Shown here: piece by piece, positions 27,673-37,600 of the stretch
Layout of the letters: every line of letters starts with the position of its first letter
How positions within the stretch are numbered: position 1 is the first letter of the stretch
Assembly: GCA_963788505.1 (NCBI GenBank)
Contig: CAWBGY010000006.1
Location: 124,001 to 188,000, forward strand
DNA from: JAIQFF01 sp963788505
GTDB lineage: Bacteria > Acidobacteriota > Terriglobia > Terriglobales > Acidobacteriaceae
Reading direction: 5' to 3'
Length of the DNA: 64,000 nt
The notes under the pieces: model-generated
Told to the model about the DNA's origin: nothing
The model's input: only the letters and a program-made list of their open reading frames with translations
The model's database searches: none
Translations under genes and position numbers: made by a program

Positions 27673-28148
27673 TATTCTTTGCCCGTTTGCATGGGTTGGC
27701 ATCCATGTGCATACCATTGCAAAAGCGTAGTCCGGCGAGTGAAACTATCAGCCCATGCCGGCCCATCTAAGCCCGTGGTCGCTACAGTATCCGCTACAGT
27801 CCTCAAACTGGCCGGCTCGGACGCCGGGAAACGCACAGCTCAACGTCCCAAAGTTTGTCATCCTGTCTCCTCGGGATAAAATGGGGTCCGGAGCCGGCGT
27901 CCTCGAGTTCAACTAACTCAACCTCCGCAAACCGTGTTTCTCTGGGGAATCCGCCCGAGTTTAGGCTTAACGCCAGGGGATGGCATTCTATTAACGTGGC
28001 CCCTCCACCCGGACGGAGGAAATGAAAGTTTTCGAATTCCCGTCTCAGCTTGGGGGTTGTTGGTTTAATCGCGATTTATCACCAACAAACAGAATTAGGA
28101 CCTTTCGGAGAGGCTGTCTTAAACTGTCGGAAGACCGAGGTCGCAACA
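27673..28148. other. 476-bp region next to the att copy, possible decayed integrase end
   Basis: No intact gene. On the minus strand the sequence just inside the att copy contains a short tandem ACTGTAGCG repeat (27790-27815 area) and ends in a short frame running toward the att copy, the place where a tRNA-targeting integrase gene would end. I see no HxLRH or active-site Tyr motif, so an integrase remnant is only a possibility. Confidence 0.3.
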
Positions 28149-28850
28149 TTGAATAGCTTTGATCTGGCGATCACATCATTCATCAATGGGTTCGCTCAAC
28201 GATCGATCAGGTTCGATGAGTTTGTAATCTGGATCAGCACCAGTAACTTAGTCAAGGGAATGGTAGTCATCGGACTCATCTGGTCGCTATGGTTCCTGAG
28301 CGCGGATATGCGGAGCAGGCGTGAAGCTTTGCTGGCGGGCATGATGGCAAGCTTCCCGGCTCTGGTAGTTTCCCGGATTCTAACCTGGGTGTTTTTCCGT
28401 CCCAGACCGTTGAACGAGGCGCGACTCTTGCTCCGTGTTCCGTATGGTATAAGCGGGGCCGACTGGGAAGGCGTAGGCTCATTTCCCAGCGATCATGCAG
28501 TGTTTTTCTTCGCACTGGCGACCGGAATCTTCTTTGCCTCCCGACGCGCGGGTTGGTTCGCATTTTTCTACATCTCGTTGGTGATTTGTCTACCCCGCAT
28601 TTTTATCGGGGAGCACTACGCAACCGACATTCTTGCCGGTGCCGCGATTGGAATTTCTTTCGCATGGTTGGCAAATCTTCCGGCCATTCGAAAGCCACTG
28701 ACGAACTGGGCTTTGCAGTGGCAGGACGCCAGACCAGCGCAATTCTACTTCTTCTTTTTCCTCCTGAGCTACCAGATGGCTGAGGTGTTCGACTCTGTGC
28801 TCCATGCGCTCAAGTATGCCAACGCCATAATTTATGGAAAAATCCTTTGA
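28149..28850 (+). CDS. PAP2-family membrane phosphatase
   Basis: Membrane lipid or diphosphate phosphatase of 233 residues with about five hydrophobic helices. Phosphatase motifs are FFRPRP near residue 80 (KxxxxxxRP-like), GSFPSDHAVFF (PSGH-like with Asp for Gly) and PRIFIGEHYATDIL (SRxxxxxHxxxD-like), all on the outer face. I chose TTG at 28149 because GAGG lies eight bases upstream and the frame then starts NSFDLAITSFINGF, as in relatives; a longer TTG start at 28050 is possible. It is the first gene of the tRNA-Lys island, and its base composition is visibly less GC-rich than fucP next door. Overlaps the next gene by 17 bp. Confidence 0.82.
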   Translation: MNSFDLAITSFINGFAQRSIRFDEFVIWISTSNLVKGMVVIGLIWSLWFLSADMRSRREALLAGMMASFPALVVSRILTWVFFRPRPLNEARLLLRVPYGISGADWEGVGSFPSDHAVFFFALATGIFFASRRAGWFAFFYISLVICLPRIFIGEHYATDILAGAAIGISFAWLANLPAIRKPLTNWALQWQDARPAQFYFFFFLLSYQMAEVFDSVLHALKYANAIIYGKIL

Positions 28851-30690
28851 AAAGGTCGCCTCTCCCAAGCGAACAGAACAGGTAAGCTTGGCGAAGATTG
28901 AGAAGGGTACCGTTCAAGGTGCGGTCCCTACCGCGACCACTCGAAAACGGGGCAGACTGCACGATTCCGGTCAGGTATTGACGAGGGTACGTGGAGAAGA
29001 AGCCAGAGCAGCGCGAAACGGAATTGAACCGAGATCCTTGCTTAGCGTTTTGTCATTTGCATTCAGCTTAGTGTTGTTCAGCCAGGCTCAAGTGCCGACC
29101 GCTAATCATGTGGTCATTGTGCTTGAGGAAAACACCACCTACTCAAACGTGGTCGGCAGTTCTTCCATGCCTTATTTGAACAGCCTGATAAACAAGTACG
29201 GGTTGGCAACTCAGTATTACGCCAACACGCATCCATCTATCGGCAACTATTTTATGCTCACGACTGGGCAAATTCTCACCAACGACGACAGTCAGACTCC
29301 GGGCAGCTTTCCGGTCTCCGAAAACAATGTGGTTCGTGAGCTTCTAACGGCTGGTAAGACATGGAAAGGCTACGGTGAGGGATTGCCGTCTGTGGGATAC
29401 ACGGGCGGCGATTGGAATTTCAACGGATGCACAGGTTACGTTCGGCACTTCCCGCTGGCTTACCTGATGGATGTGCAAAATAGCGCGGCGCAGAAGCTTA
29501 ACCTAGTTCCGTTCACGCAATTTGCTACGGATCTCGCCAACGGAACCTTGCCTAACTATTCGTTTGTAACCCCGGACGGTTGCAACGATCTGCATGATGG
29601 CTCCGCGGCCCAAGCCGATAGCTGGCTACGGACCAACATCGCTCCCCTTCTGACTAATTCGCAGTTCACGACCGACGGCCTCCTAGTCATCGTCTTTGAT
29701 GAATCTGGAGGCGACAACACGAATGGAGGTGGGCGGGTGGAGTGGATGGTTGCCGGACCAAAGGTGAAGCCAGCATATCAATCGACAGCTACCTATCAGC
29801 ACCAGAGCACCTTGCGGATGATGCTCGAGACGCAGGGAATCACTAGCGGGTTCGCCGGCGCCGCAGCCTCTGCTCCTGATATGGCAGAGTTCTTTGGAAC
29901 ATCCGTCGCACCGGTTTCGGTGAGCATCTCTCCAACCTCAGCAAGTGTGTTGTCTGGGGGTGACCAGCAATTTACTGCTAACGTCTCCAACACCACGAAT
30001 ACGGCTGTCACCTGGTCCGCAACCGCTGGCAGTATCTCTGCCTCCGGCCTCTATACTGCTCCCACAGTAACCGCCAACAACAGCGCGACAGTGACCGCCA
30101 CCAGCGTCGCTGATCCCACCAAATCCGCCAGCGCCCTTGTTTCCGTCACAGGGACTCCAGATTTCTCGCTCTCCGCTTCTCCGCTCACGCCGGGTACGAT
30201 AAGCCCCGGCACATCATCCACCGCCACAGTGAATGTAACCACAGCAGGCGGCTTCAACAGCGCCGTCGCTCTTTCCTGCTCCGTGAAGCCCTTGCCATCG
30301 CTGGCCCCGAAATGTTCGATCAGTCCTAATTCCATAACTGCCGGGACTCCTGCATCGTTGACTGTCGACACCACGGGGCCAAGCGCAGGCGCTTTGCCCT
30401 CCAGCGCTGGCTTTCGACGGCTTTATGGAGTCTGGTTGTCGCTGCTCGGATTGGTTGTGGTGGGTATTAGTTTCGACTCGAAACAACACCGGAAAGGGAA
30501 AATTCCACCGGTGATGCTAGCGTGGGTGGTATTGACTGGCTTAGTTTTGGAGGTCGCTTGCGGCGGCGGCAGCACGAGCAGCAGTGGTGGTGGCAGCAGC
30601 GGCACTCCTGGAGGAACGTACACGATCATCGTCACGGGCACGTCGGGTTCCTTACAACATTCCACCGACGCGATGCTCACGATTCGGTGA
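28834..30690 (+). CDS. secreted acid-phosphatase/phosphoesterase with Ig-like and C-terminal surface cassette
   Basis: Exported phosphoesterase (PF04185 type). After an unusually long 70-residue N-terminal stretch comes a hydrophobic export segment (LLSVLSFAFSLVLFSQAQVP); the real start may therefore lie downstream of 28834, but no better ATG is present. The catalytic domain (about 90-350) has VVIVLEENTTYSNV, THPSIGNYF, YSFVTPDGCNDLHDG and VIVFDESGGDN, the metal-binding positions of the family. A BIG2-like domain (ISPTSASVLSGGDQQFTANV) and a second Ig-like domain follow. The end has a hydrophobic helix, a basic patch, a second helix ending LEVACGGGS, a Ser/Gly linker and GTPGGTYTIIVTGTSGSLQ. 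The same ending occurs in the sedolisin gene at 52.2 kb. Confidence 0.82.
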   Translation: MEKSFEKVASPKRTEQVSLAKIEKGTVQGAVPTATTRKRGRLHDSGQVLTRVRGEEARAARNGIEPRSLLSVLSFAFSLVLFSQAQVPTANHVVIVLEENTTYSNVVGSSSMPYLNSLINKYGLATQYYANTHPSIGNYFMLTTGQILTNDDSQTPGSFPVSENNVVRELLTAGKTWKGYGEGLPSVGYTGGDWNFNGCTGYVRHFPLAYLMDVQNSAAQKLNLVPFTQFATDLANGTLPNYSFVTPDGCNDLHDGSAAQADSWLRTNIAPLLTNSQFTTDGLLVIVFDESGGDNTNGGGRVEWMVAGPKVKPAYQSTATYQHQSTLRMMLETQGITSGFAGAAASAPDMAEFFGTSVAPVSVSISPTSASVLSGGDQQFTANVSNTTNTAVTWSATAGSISASGLYTAPTVTANNSATVTATSVADPTKSASALVSVTGTPDFSLSASPLTPGTISPGTSSTATVNVTTAGGFNSAVALSCSVKPLPSLAPKCSISPNSITAGTPASLTVDTTGPSAGALPSSAGFRRLYGVWLSLLGLVVVGISFDSKQHRKGKIPPVMLAWVVLTGLVLEVACGGGSTSSSGGGSSGTPGGTYTIIVTGTSGSLQHSTDAMLTIR

Positions 30691-30881
30691 GTTTATAGAA
30701 CATGTCATTTCGTCCTTTCGCACATTGTGCGCACCTCCACGTTGGGCGTATAGTTTTGCGCAATGCGTTTTGTACTTCTCATGTTTGCCCTCAGCCTGTA
30801 CTTGGCTGGCGCTGAGTTCAGCATCATCTGGTATTCGAAAAACGCAGAGAATGTTCCTCTGGCCGGGCGGCTCAAACAACT

Positions 30882-31082
30882 CTATCTACGGGCCAGCAGA
30901 TACAACGATGCACTGCCAAACGCCGCTGTAATCCCCAACGTCCAGAACACCGGGTTTCCCCATAGGGCGGCTTTGAGTGCAGCCATCCCGATTGCTTTGT
31001 CGAACCCCGGCCTGAGAAAGTACCAGACCCATGCAATGAAGAATACGATGTACCCCGCTAGGCCAACCGCTGCTGTTTTCAC
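30882..31082 (-). CDS. small two-helix membrane protein, unknown
   Basis: 66-residue protein starting at GTG (complement of CAC at 31080-31082), preceded by GAGGCGG. Two hydrophobic helices (VGLAGYIVFFIAWVWYFL and NPVFWTLGITAAFGSASLYLLA) flank a short amphipathic linker; the end is ARR. It starts four bases after the stop of the neighbouring 70-residue gene, so the two form a tiny minus-strand operon inside the tRNA-Lys island. An overlapping + strand frame from 30763 is a less likely alternative. No family recognised. Confidence 0.55.
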   Translation of the reverse strand: MKTAAVGLAGYIVFFIAWVWYFLRPGFDKAIGMAALKAALWGNPVFWTLGITAAFGSASLYLLARR

Positions 31083-31086
31083 TTTG

Positions 31087-31299
31087 CTACCGCCTCTCTG
31101 TCGAGGTCGTTGCCTCGTTTCCGTTTTGGTTCTGTACGTGTGCGTCCAGATGACCTTCCATGTATCCGGCCAACTCTCTCGCGTTCTCGATAGATAGCGG
31201 ATGCGTGTCCAGATGGCGCAAGGTGTTTATGAGAACCTGCACATACTCCAATGCGATGCCTTTGACCTGATACATTTCATTTCTCTCGAAGACCATCAT
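31087..31299 (-). CDS. small soluble protein, unknown
   Basis: 70-residue hydrophilic protein (MMVFERNEMYQVKGIALEYVQVLINTLRH in two blocks), predicted mainly helical, with a polar tail NGNEATTSTERR. It is immediately upstream of the small membrane protein gene on the minus strand and near the right end of the tRNA-Lys island. No motif recognised; could be a small accessory or antitoxin-sized protein, but nothing in the sequence shows this. Confidence 0.5.
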   Translation of the reverse strand: MMVFERNEMYQVKGIALEYVQVLINTLRHLDTHPLSIENARELAGYMEGHLDAHVQNQNGNEATTSTERR

Positions 31300-31518
31300 G
31301 TGAGCCTCCCATCCAACCCGTCATAGGCGGGCTGGACGCGGGACTCAGCCCCGCGCGGTTGTCTTTACGGATTGTAATCGCAGTACCCACTCTGGGCAGT
31401 CGAGCCAATGGCGAAACCACCGATGCCGGGAATCCAGCAGCCCCATCTGCGTGTTGGTAGTTCCCGAGCGCAAACGGAAGACGTGATCCACCCCGGTTGA
31501 TAGGTGTCGTTTAAGGGA

Positions 31519-31594
<76 letters not shown>

Positions 31595-31772
31595 GTTTCT
31601 GGATTGAGTTTCAGCCCCGGGGACCCGCCGTATCTTGTCGCGGGTTGCGGGCCATCGCTTCATGCTGCAGCCGGGAAGCTGCGTGCCGGAACCACTTGAT
31701 CAGCTGACTGCCAACAGCGCTCTCGAATATAACACAGCGGCTTGCGGCCGCACCAACGCCATCCCTGCCGCA

Positions 31773-31836
31773 AGTTTCAACGTTTCAAAGTTTCAAGCTT
31801 CACGGCCGAAACCTTCAAACTCGAAACTTTGAAACG
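31773..31836. repeat. inverted repeat rich in GTTTCAAAG
   Basis: Left arm GTTTCAACGTTTCAAAGTTT and right arm AAACTCGAAACTTTGAAAC, about 25 bases apart, can pair imperfectly. A second stem CTTGCGGC/GCCGCAAG lies just before it (31741-31774). No function is evident; no other gene is seen between tRNA-Lys and 31853. Confidence 0.55.
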
Positions 31837-31852
31837 GGATGCGCGCCGCTGG

Positions 31853-32203
31853 TCAGGAATGGCGGTTCGCGTTGTACAGGTCAGCGCCAAAGGAAGACAC
31901 CGCATCCGAGATGCGGGCGTTGGGGCGGCGTTGCGTCGTGGGGATGGGTGGGCGGCGCTCCAGGGTTCCGAGGATCGGGGCTTCCCATCCGTCCGGCTCG
32001 GTCAGCGAGACGAAGCGGGGCTCCACGCATAATGCGTCGATCAATCGGCGTTGCCGGGGCGTCAGAACTTGCAGGGGCAGAACTTGAAAATGACGGAAGA
32101 CCCACATTAAATAGATCCGCTGCGCCAGTGAAAGCTTGATGTAGCGTGGCCCCAGCGGGGTGAGCACACGCAACACGCCGGCCAGCAATTTTTCCATCCA
32201 CAT
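31853..32203 (-). CDS. conserved hypothetical protein (116 aa)
   Basis: Starts MWMEKLLAGVLRVLTPLGPRYIK; the second Met (32197) may be the real start. The N-terminal half is hydrophobic and basic (LSLAQRIYLMWVFRHFQVLPLQVLT), suggesting membrane-surface association rather than a true helix; the middle has a PRQRRLIDALC helix and the C-terminal third is Arg/Pro-rich. I recognise the general pattern RIYLxWxFRHF from acidobacterial hypotheticals but no function. It shares the minus strand with the PilZ gene 260 bp upstream; nothing else is seen between the two. Confidence 0.6.
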   Translation of the reverse strand: MWMEKLLAGVLRVLTPLGPRYIKLSLAQRIYLMWVFRHFQVLPLQVLTPRQRRLIDALCVEPRFVSLTEPDGWEAPILGTLERRPPIPTTQRRPNARISDAVSSFGADLYNANRHS

Positions 32204-32462
32204 ACCGGACCACCCGAATTTTCGAGACCGTCAGTTCAGATCAGAATTGCCTGAATCAGCAATTTCTCTAACCTGCATCGACTGAATCAGGGATCCCTTG
32301 AACCAGAGCAATTCAAGGGCCTGCATTATTGCACCAAAACTGATGCACATGTCATTAAAAATTCCAAATATTTTCTGAATTTTTTGAGCGAGCCCTCGCA
32401 CTCTCCGCAATGCCCTCGCACGGACGGAACAGATGCGGTGCAAGTCCAACCTGCTCAAATAT

Positions 32463-32795
32463 TTAGCTGGGAATTTCTGGCAGAACTTCAATGCTGCGGA
32501 TGCACGCGGCCACGCCAAAATCTCCGCCATCCTCGCTATCTTCTACTCTTACGACCGAGGCCCGGCAGCACACCCACTGTCTTTCACCGTGGGTGAGTTC
32601 CGGCGGGAGAATCAAGACCATTTCCAGCTCGCTCCCGGCGACAATACGAGAGTCGGTATAGAGAAACATTCCGCCCGCATTCAAATCGCGAGTGAAGCCG
32701 GTGGTCGCGACCGCCCCGCGCTGGGTCTTGATGGAGACCGGCACGCGCGCCGCAATGCGCTGCCCGGAGCGGCGTTCACGCTTGACGTCCGTCAT
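32463..32795 (-). CDS. PilZ-domain protein
   Basis: 110-residue single-domain protein from MTDVKRERRSGQR. RRSGQR supplies RxxxR and RDLNAGGMFLYTD supplies DxNxxG where Ser is usual; GSELEMVLILPPEL and CCRASVVRVED are the barrel strands. This type (DLNAGGMF) is common in Acidobacteriota. I placed the start at 32795 rather than the in-frame ATG at 32816 because the basic N-terminus matches other PilZ proteins. Cyclic-di-GMP binding is likely in fold, uncertain in motif. Confidence 0.85.
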   Translation of the reverse strand: MTDVKRERRSGQRIAARVPVSIKTQRGAVATTGFTRDLNAGGMFLYTDSRIVAGSELEMVLILPPELTHGERQWVCCRASVVRVEDSEDGGDFGVAACIRSIEVLPEIPS

Positions 32796-32904
32796 GAGGA
32801 GTGGAGCGTACCACAACTGCGCGGCTAGGATGACCGATTCTTGAGCAGGGTTGGTTCCTCAGTCCGATGGTCGGCCAGTCCTCGGCTGACCGGGAAGAAG
32901 TCGC

Positions 32905-34365
32905 TTACTCGCCGTCTGGTCGCCGGGAGCGAACCGCCGGGACGACCAGGGCTTGTTCCATGGTGGGCGCGTTGCTGGCGCGCAGTTTGACTTCGACTTC
33001 GTGCCTCTTGTCGCTGGCGCCAGTGATCGAGTAGGCCTGGGACAACAGTTCCAGCGAGTAGGGATTGTCCTCGTCTTCCTCCAGGTGGGCGATCGCCTCC
33101 GGAACTTTCTGCTGACCCATCAGCAATGTCCCGGCGGCGCCGTGATACGAACTCTGCACCACAGCGCTGCGAGTGCTGCCGGCCATAGTCTCCAATTGCT
33201 GCAAGGTCAGGGTGGCGAGTTCGTGGTTGCCGGCGTGATCGGCGCGGACCGCGCGGCAGCGCAAGATCCTGGCCCGTTCGTCTTGACGGTCGGATTCCGA
33301 AAGGCTGCTCGTGGGATGGGTCAGGGCCTCTTCGGCCGATGCCAACTGCTTCAATGCCTCGGCATCGTCGGTCTGGTAAAGACTCATCATTCGATGGGCT
33401 TCTGCTTCGGCGAGGTCGAAGCCCGCGGCGTGGGCCTTTTCGGCAACCGCGGCAAAGGCTTTGTCGGCTTCGGCAAAATTGCTTTCACGCACCCAGGTGG
33501 TGGCACTCTGCAAAGCATAGGCCAGGCGGTCCGCTTCCGTGTGTGCGTTGTGGATGGCCTTGTCATACTCGACCCGCGCCTGCACCTGGTTGCCCATCAG
33601 CGCATACGTGTCTCCTAGTCCCAGTTGGGAGTAGTCAAATTCCGGATCGATCTTCAGCGCCGACCGGTAGTGCTCAAGCGCGGCCTCAAAATTGCCCGAC
33701 ATGCGCAGGATCTCAGCATAGGAATCCTGCGGATTGGGCAGGTTGGGAAGCGCCGCGACATAGCGCTCCATGACTTCGAAGGCCTTGGCATACTGGCGGC
33801 TTTGAGCATAGCAGTAGCCCAGATCGTTCAGGGCCGGGGGATAATTCTTGTCGATTGCCAGCGCCCGCTCCAGCGATTTTTGCGCCTGCTCATAGCTGTT
33901 CTGTCCCATCATCCAGTTCCCTGCCAGATAGGCCAGACGCTTGTCTTTGGGAAACATCTCCAGCAGGTCGTTCATGGCGGAAATGCCGGCGATGAAATTA
34001 TTCTCCTTCACGCTGGTGATCCACTGGATCAACAGGCGCTCTCCGGGCGAGGCCTTCGGGGCCAGCAGCTTGGCCTTTGCCCGCGCCGCGTTGGCTTCCG
34101 CAGGATCACTGCTGTTGTAAGCGATGAAAACATAGGCCACGGCGAAGTTGGGATCAGCCTCGACCGCTGCCCGCCAGCCAATGTTGGCCCGCTCCAGATA
34201 GAGGTTCTCGTAATCGGTAAGAGCACGGTCAAACAAGTCCCGCGCCTTGGGCGAAGACGTGGTCACCGGCATCGTCTTGGCTGCACTCTGCTTGATGTGA
34301 TGCGCGAGGGACAGCGGCGCCAACGAGAGGCAGGTCAGGAGACAGATGGAGTAGGCACGGCGCAT
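32905..34365 (-). CDS. secreted TPR-repeat protein
   Basis: 486-residue exported protein. MRRAYSICLLTCLSLAPLSLAHH is a signal peptide; from about residue 45 the protein is made of TPR pairs (for example KDKRLAYLAGNWMMGQNSYEQAQKSLERALAID and its neighbours), about nine to ten units. No catalytic domain is seen. An in-frame ATG 84 bases upstream would add a segment that ruins the signal peptide, so I used 34365. Such proteins usually serve as binding scaffolds in the periplasm. The gene lies between a PilZ gene and a large inverted repeat. Confidence 0.85.
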   Translation of the reverse strand: MRRAYSICLLTCLSLAPLSLAHHIKQSAAKTMPVTTSSPKARDLFDRALTDYENLYLERANIGWRAAVEADPNFAVAYVFIAYNSSDPAEANAARAKAKLLAPKASPGERLLIQWITSVKENNFIAGISAMNDLLEMFPKDKRLAYLAGNWMMGQNSYEQAQKSLERALAIDKNYPPALNDLGYCYAQSRQYAKAFEVMERYVAALPNLPNPQDSYAEILRMSGNFEAALEHYRSALKIDPEFDYSQLGLGDTYALMGNQVQARVEYDKAIHNAHTEADRLAYALQSATTWVRESNFAEADKAFAAVAEKAHAAGFDLAEAEAHRMMSLYQTDDAEALKQLASAEEALTHPTSSLSESDRQDERARILRCRAVRADHAGNHELATLTLQQLETMAGSTRSAVVQSSYHGAAGTLLMGQQKVPEAIAHLEEDEDNPYSLELLSQAYSITGASDKRHEVEVKLRASNAPTMEQALVVPAVRSRRPDGE

Positions 34366-34461
34366 CACGATTGTCCGCACGTAAGAATTGGTCAGATGAA
34401 AAAACCTACCACGGGGCGATAGACCGATAAAGTCCCTGTCCAGGTACAACTTCCTGGTCTC

Positions 34462-34608
34462 GAGGGTGCCCTGTCCAAGCTCCGCTTGGGCGGGGAGTTT
34501 TTGTAACTGGAGATCGAGTCAAGCGGGGGATCAAGGTGAATCTCTACTGCAATGAACGGGTGGTACGGAAAGTCCCCGCCCCAGCGGAGCTTGGACGGGA
34601 GCACCCTC
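34462..34608. repeat. family C palindromic element, copy 1
   Basis: 147-bp element with long terminal inverted repeats: left arm begins GAGGGTGCCCTGTCCAAGC and continues through TCCGCTTGGGCGGGGA; right arm reads TCCCCGCCCCAGCGGAGC, then TTGGACGGGAGCACCCTC. The two ends share the GGGTGCCC/GGGCACCC signature with copies at 45449, 61587, 61835 and 63846 but have their own stem sequence. It is in the gap between the TPR and TonB-receptor genes. Confidence 0.8.
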
Positions 34609-34630
34609 GTGGGCCGGGAGACCGGACAAT

Positions 34631-37600
34631 CTAGAACGTAATCTTCGCCGCCAGCTGCATGCCCCGCGGCCCGCCCCCACCCAGGAAGGGGTTGCCGATG
34701 CCGGTATCGCCCGTGGCCGTGATCTGGTAGAAGCCCACTTGCTGCCCTGTGAAGTGGTCCGGCGAACCCGCGTCAGCGATAAAGTTCGGAAGTTCAGGAT
34801 TCGAGAAGTTAGGGTGGTTGAGCAGGTTAAAGAACTCCGCCCGGATTTGCAGGTTCACCCGTTCGGTCAATGCGGTGTTCTTGTAGACCGAGAAGTTGAA
34901 CTCCTTGAAGCTTGGGCCGCGCAACGAATTGCGTCCCTCGTTGCCGAAGTGCCGCGTGCCCGCCACGCAATTGGCCTCGGTACTATCATTCGGATCGGGC
35001 GCCGGGCTCCAGGTGCAGGGCGCGGCGAAAGAGCTCAGGTCGAGGAAGGCCGACGGGTTGGTCGAGTAATGGAGGGGGCCAATCACATCGGGCCGGTCGA
35101 ACCCTTCGCCGGCGCCGGAATAGTCGCCCTCGAATCCATAATTCAGCTGCCAGGGTTGGCCGTCCTGCAGGTTCACCACTCCGTCCATGCCCCAGCCGTT
35201 CTTCAGCCTGGGTAGCGCTCCGCCCATCTTGGGGAATTCATAATTGAAGTTCAAGGTAAAGCGGTGGCGGATGTCGAAACTGGAATTCCCCCGGTCTCCG
35301 GCGGGATTGGTGCTGTCCTGCGGCTGGGCCTGGTTGGGAGTGAAATCCTCCAGGTCGCTGGCGGTGTCAATGCCGTGTGACCAGACGAAATTCGCCTGGG
35401 TAGACAGTCCATGCCAGCTACTGACGTGGAGACTGGTCTGCAGCGAGTGATAAATGGAGTTGGCCGAAGACCTCTCCTGATTCAGATATAAAAAATTAGG
35501 AAAGTTTACTGGGACGCTGCCATAGCCGACGCCATTAGCCAGGTCGGAGGCCGTGATGACCGCGTGACTGGGCTGGTTGATATCCAGGAACTGGAACAGT
35601 TTGGTCCCCTTCGATCCCGCATATCCAATCTGGAGCACCGCCTTGCTGCCCACTTGCTGTTGAATGTTCAGATTGAAATTCTGAGTATAGGGCGTGCGCA
35701 GGTTCGGATCGGCCGCGAAGAAATCTTTGTTCGGGCCAAAACCGCTAAAGACGGGCTGAGTCGGATCCAGCGCGGCACCGCTTACGCCTCCGAATTGGAG
35801 TCCAGCCGGTCCCGTGCCGGGATAGGCAGGCCCGGGACAGAAGATACAGTTCCAGGGCAGGTGTCCCAGGAAAATGTCCTGGGAGAAGGCATCATAGAAG
35901 AGGCCCCATCCGCCGCGGAGTACGGTCCGGCCTTTGCCGGTCAGGTCGTAGGAGAAAGCGACGCGGGGCGCGAAATTATTGTAATCAGGATTGTAAAGGC
36001 CGGAGGGCCCGCCGCTTCCCACCTGCACCGTGGAACCGCCGTTCGCGGGATCGAACTGGTACAGCAAATTGTTCTTCTCTTTGACCACCCCAAAGTAATC
36101 CCAGCGCAGACCGAAGTTGAGGGTCAGGCGCGGGGTCCAGCGGAAGCTGTCCTGCAGATAAACGCCGTGGCTGTTCTCCGAAGTATGCCGCAGGGTGTTG
36201 CCGGTGATTTGACCTCCGCCGTCCGGGATGCCCTCGAGCAGCGCTTCCAGCGCAGTCAGGGAGCCAGTTGTATTCAGCGGATTCGCATCCGCAATCGAGT
36301 CAAAGCTCAGCTCGCCCCGGAAATTGTGGTCGATGAGCTGCGTGATGGTGGTGCGGCGGAACTCGTAGCCGAACTTGATATCGTGCTTGCCCGACTTCCA
36401 CGAATAGTTGTCAATGAAGTGCCAGTTGGCGTCCACCCGGTTGCGCGGCACGGACGAACTCGCGCCCAAGCCGGAAAAGCCGCCCACGCTGATCACCGGA
36501 AGACCGGAATCATATGGTGATACTCCGGTATTCAGACCGATGGAATCGGGATTGAAATTCTGGTCTTCCGGGAAGAACCCTTCGGCAAACCGGTTCCAGC
36601 CCAGGCGCGCTTCATTCAACTGGTTGGCGTTGACGACCTTCACGTAAGAAATTGAGACCAGCTGCACTCGCGTCGGAGTATGGGTGTTGAAACCCGGCAC
36701 CTGACCGCCGCTGCCGGTCAAGGACAGAGGAAAAGACTGCGTGCTGTCGCCGAAGTAGTAGCGTCCGGTCAGCAGGTTGCTGGGATTGAAATTGTGGTCG
36801 ATCTTGCCAATCAGGCTGTCGATACGGTTGGTGAAGTTAATGGCGGTCGAAACGTTGTTTGAGTCGCAGCCATTTCCGTCGCTTATGGCCCCACCGATAT
36901 TCGGGCTCGGCCAGGGGTTTCGCGCCAGCAGCGCCGCGGTGACCGGATTCAGGGTTTCACCCCAGGACGTAATATTCGCCTGGGCCTGGGCAATCTGAAC
37001 CGGGTCGGGCACGCAGCTCTGGCCCGCCTGCGCTCCGGTTTCACGCTGTCCTTCATAGTTGAAATAGAAAAACGTCTTGTCCTTGACGATCGGACCGCCC
37101 AGCGAAGCTCCAAACTGATTATTGTGAAATGGATTTTTGGGTCCCTCGTTGTTGAAGTAGTTGCGTGCCCCAAACTGCCCGGTGCGCAGGTACTCCAGCC
37201 CCGAGCCGTGCCAGGTATTGGTACCACTCTTGGTCACAATGTTGACCACGGCCCCGCTGTTGCGGCCGTATTCCGCCTCATAGTTTGAGATGGTACGCAG
37301 TTCAGCCACGGCATCGATGGGAAGAATGGTGGCCGGATCGCCGAACACGCCGGCTTCGTTAATCGCAGGATCGTTGCGATAGCCGTCATTCATGTCGGTG
37401 CCGTCGAGCAGGAAATTGTTCGACCGGCCCCGCGAACCGTTCATTGAAAAGGTGCCGTAGGATCCCGGGGAATCCGAAATCTGGTCGGGTGACCCGGCAA
37501 CTCCCGGGTTCAAATAAATCAGCTTGGTATAGTCGCGCCCATTCACCGGCAGATTGGCAATGGTGTCCGAAGTCAGGGTCCCGCCCAACTGAGCAGTGGT

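Noticed and set aside
27673..27880. Integrase gene inside the left end of the tRNA-Lys island
   Set aside because: No HxLRH or active-site Tyr motif in any frame; only position suggests it.
30763..31197. + strand frame starting MRFVLLMFALSLYLAG that looks like a signal peptide
   Set aside because: After 30 residues it loses any protein-like pattern, and the two short minus-strand genes here have better start sites and spacing. Not completely excluded.
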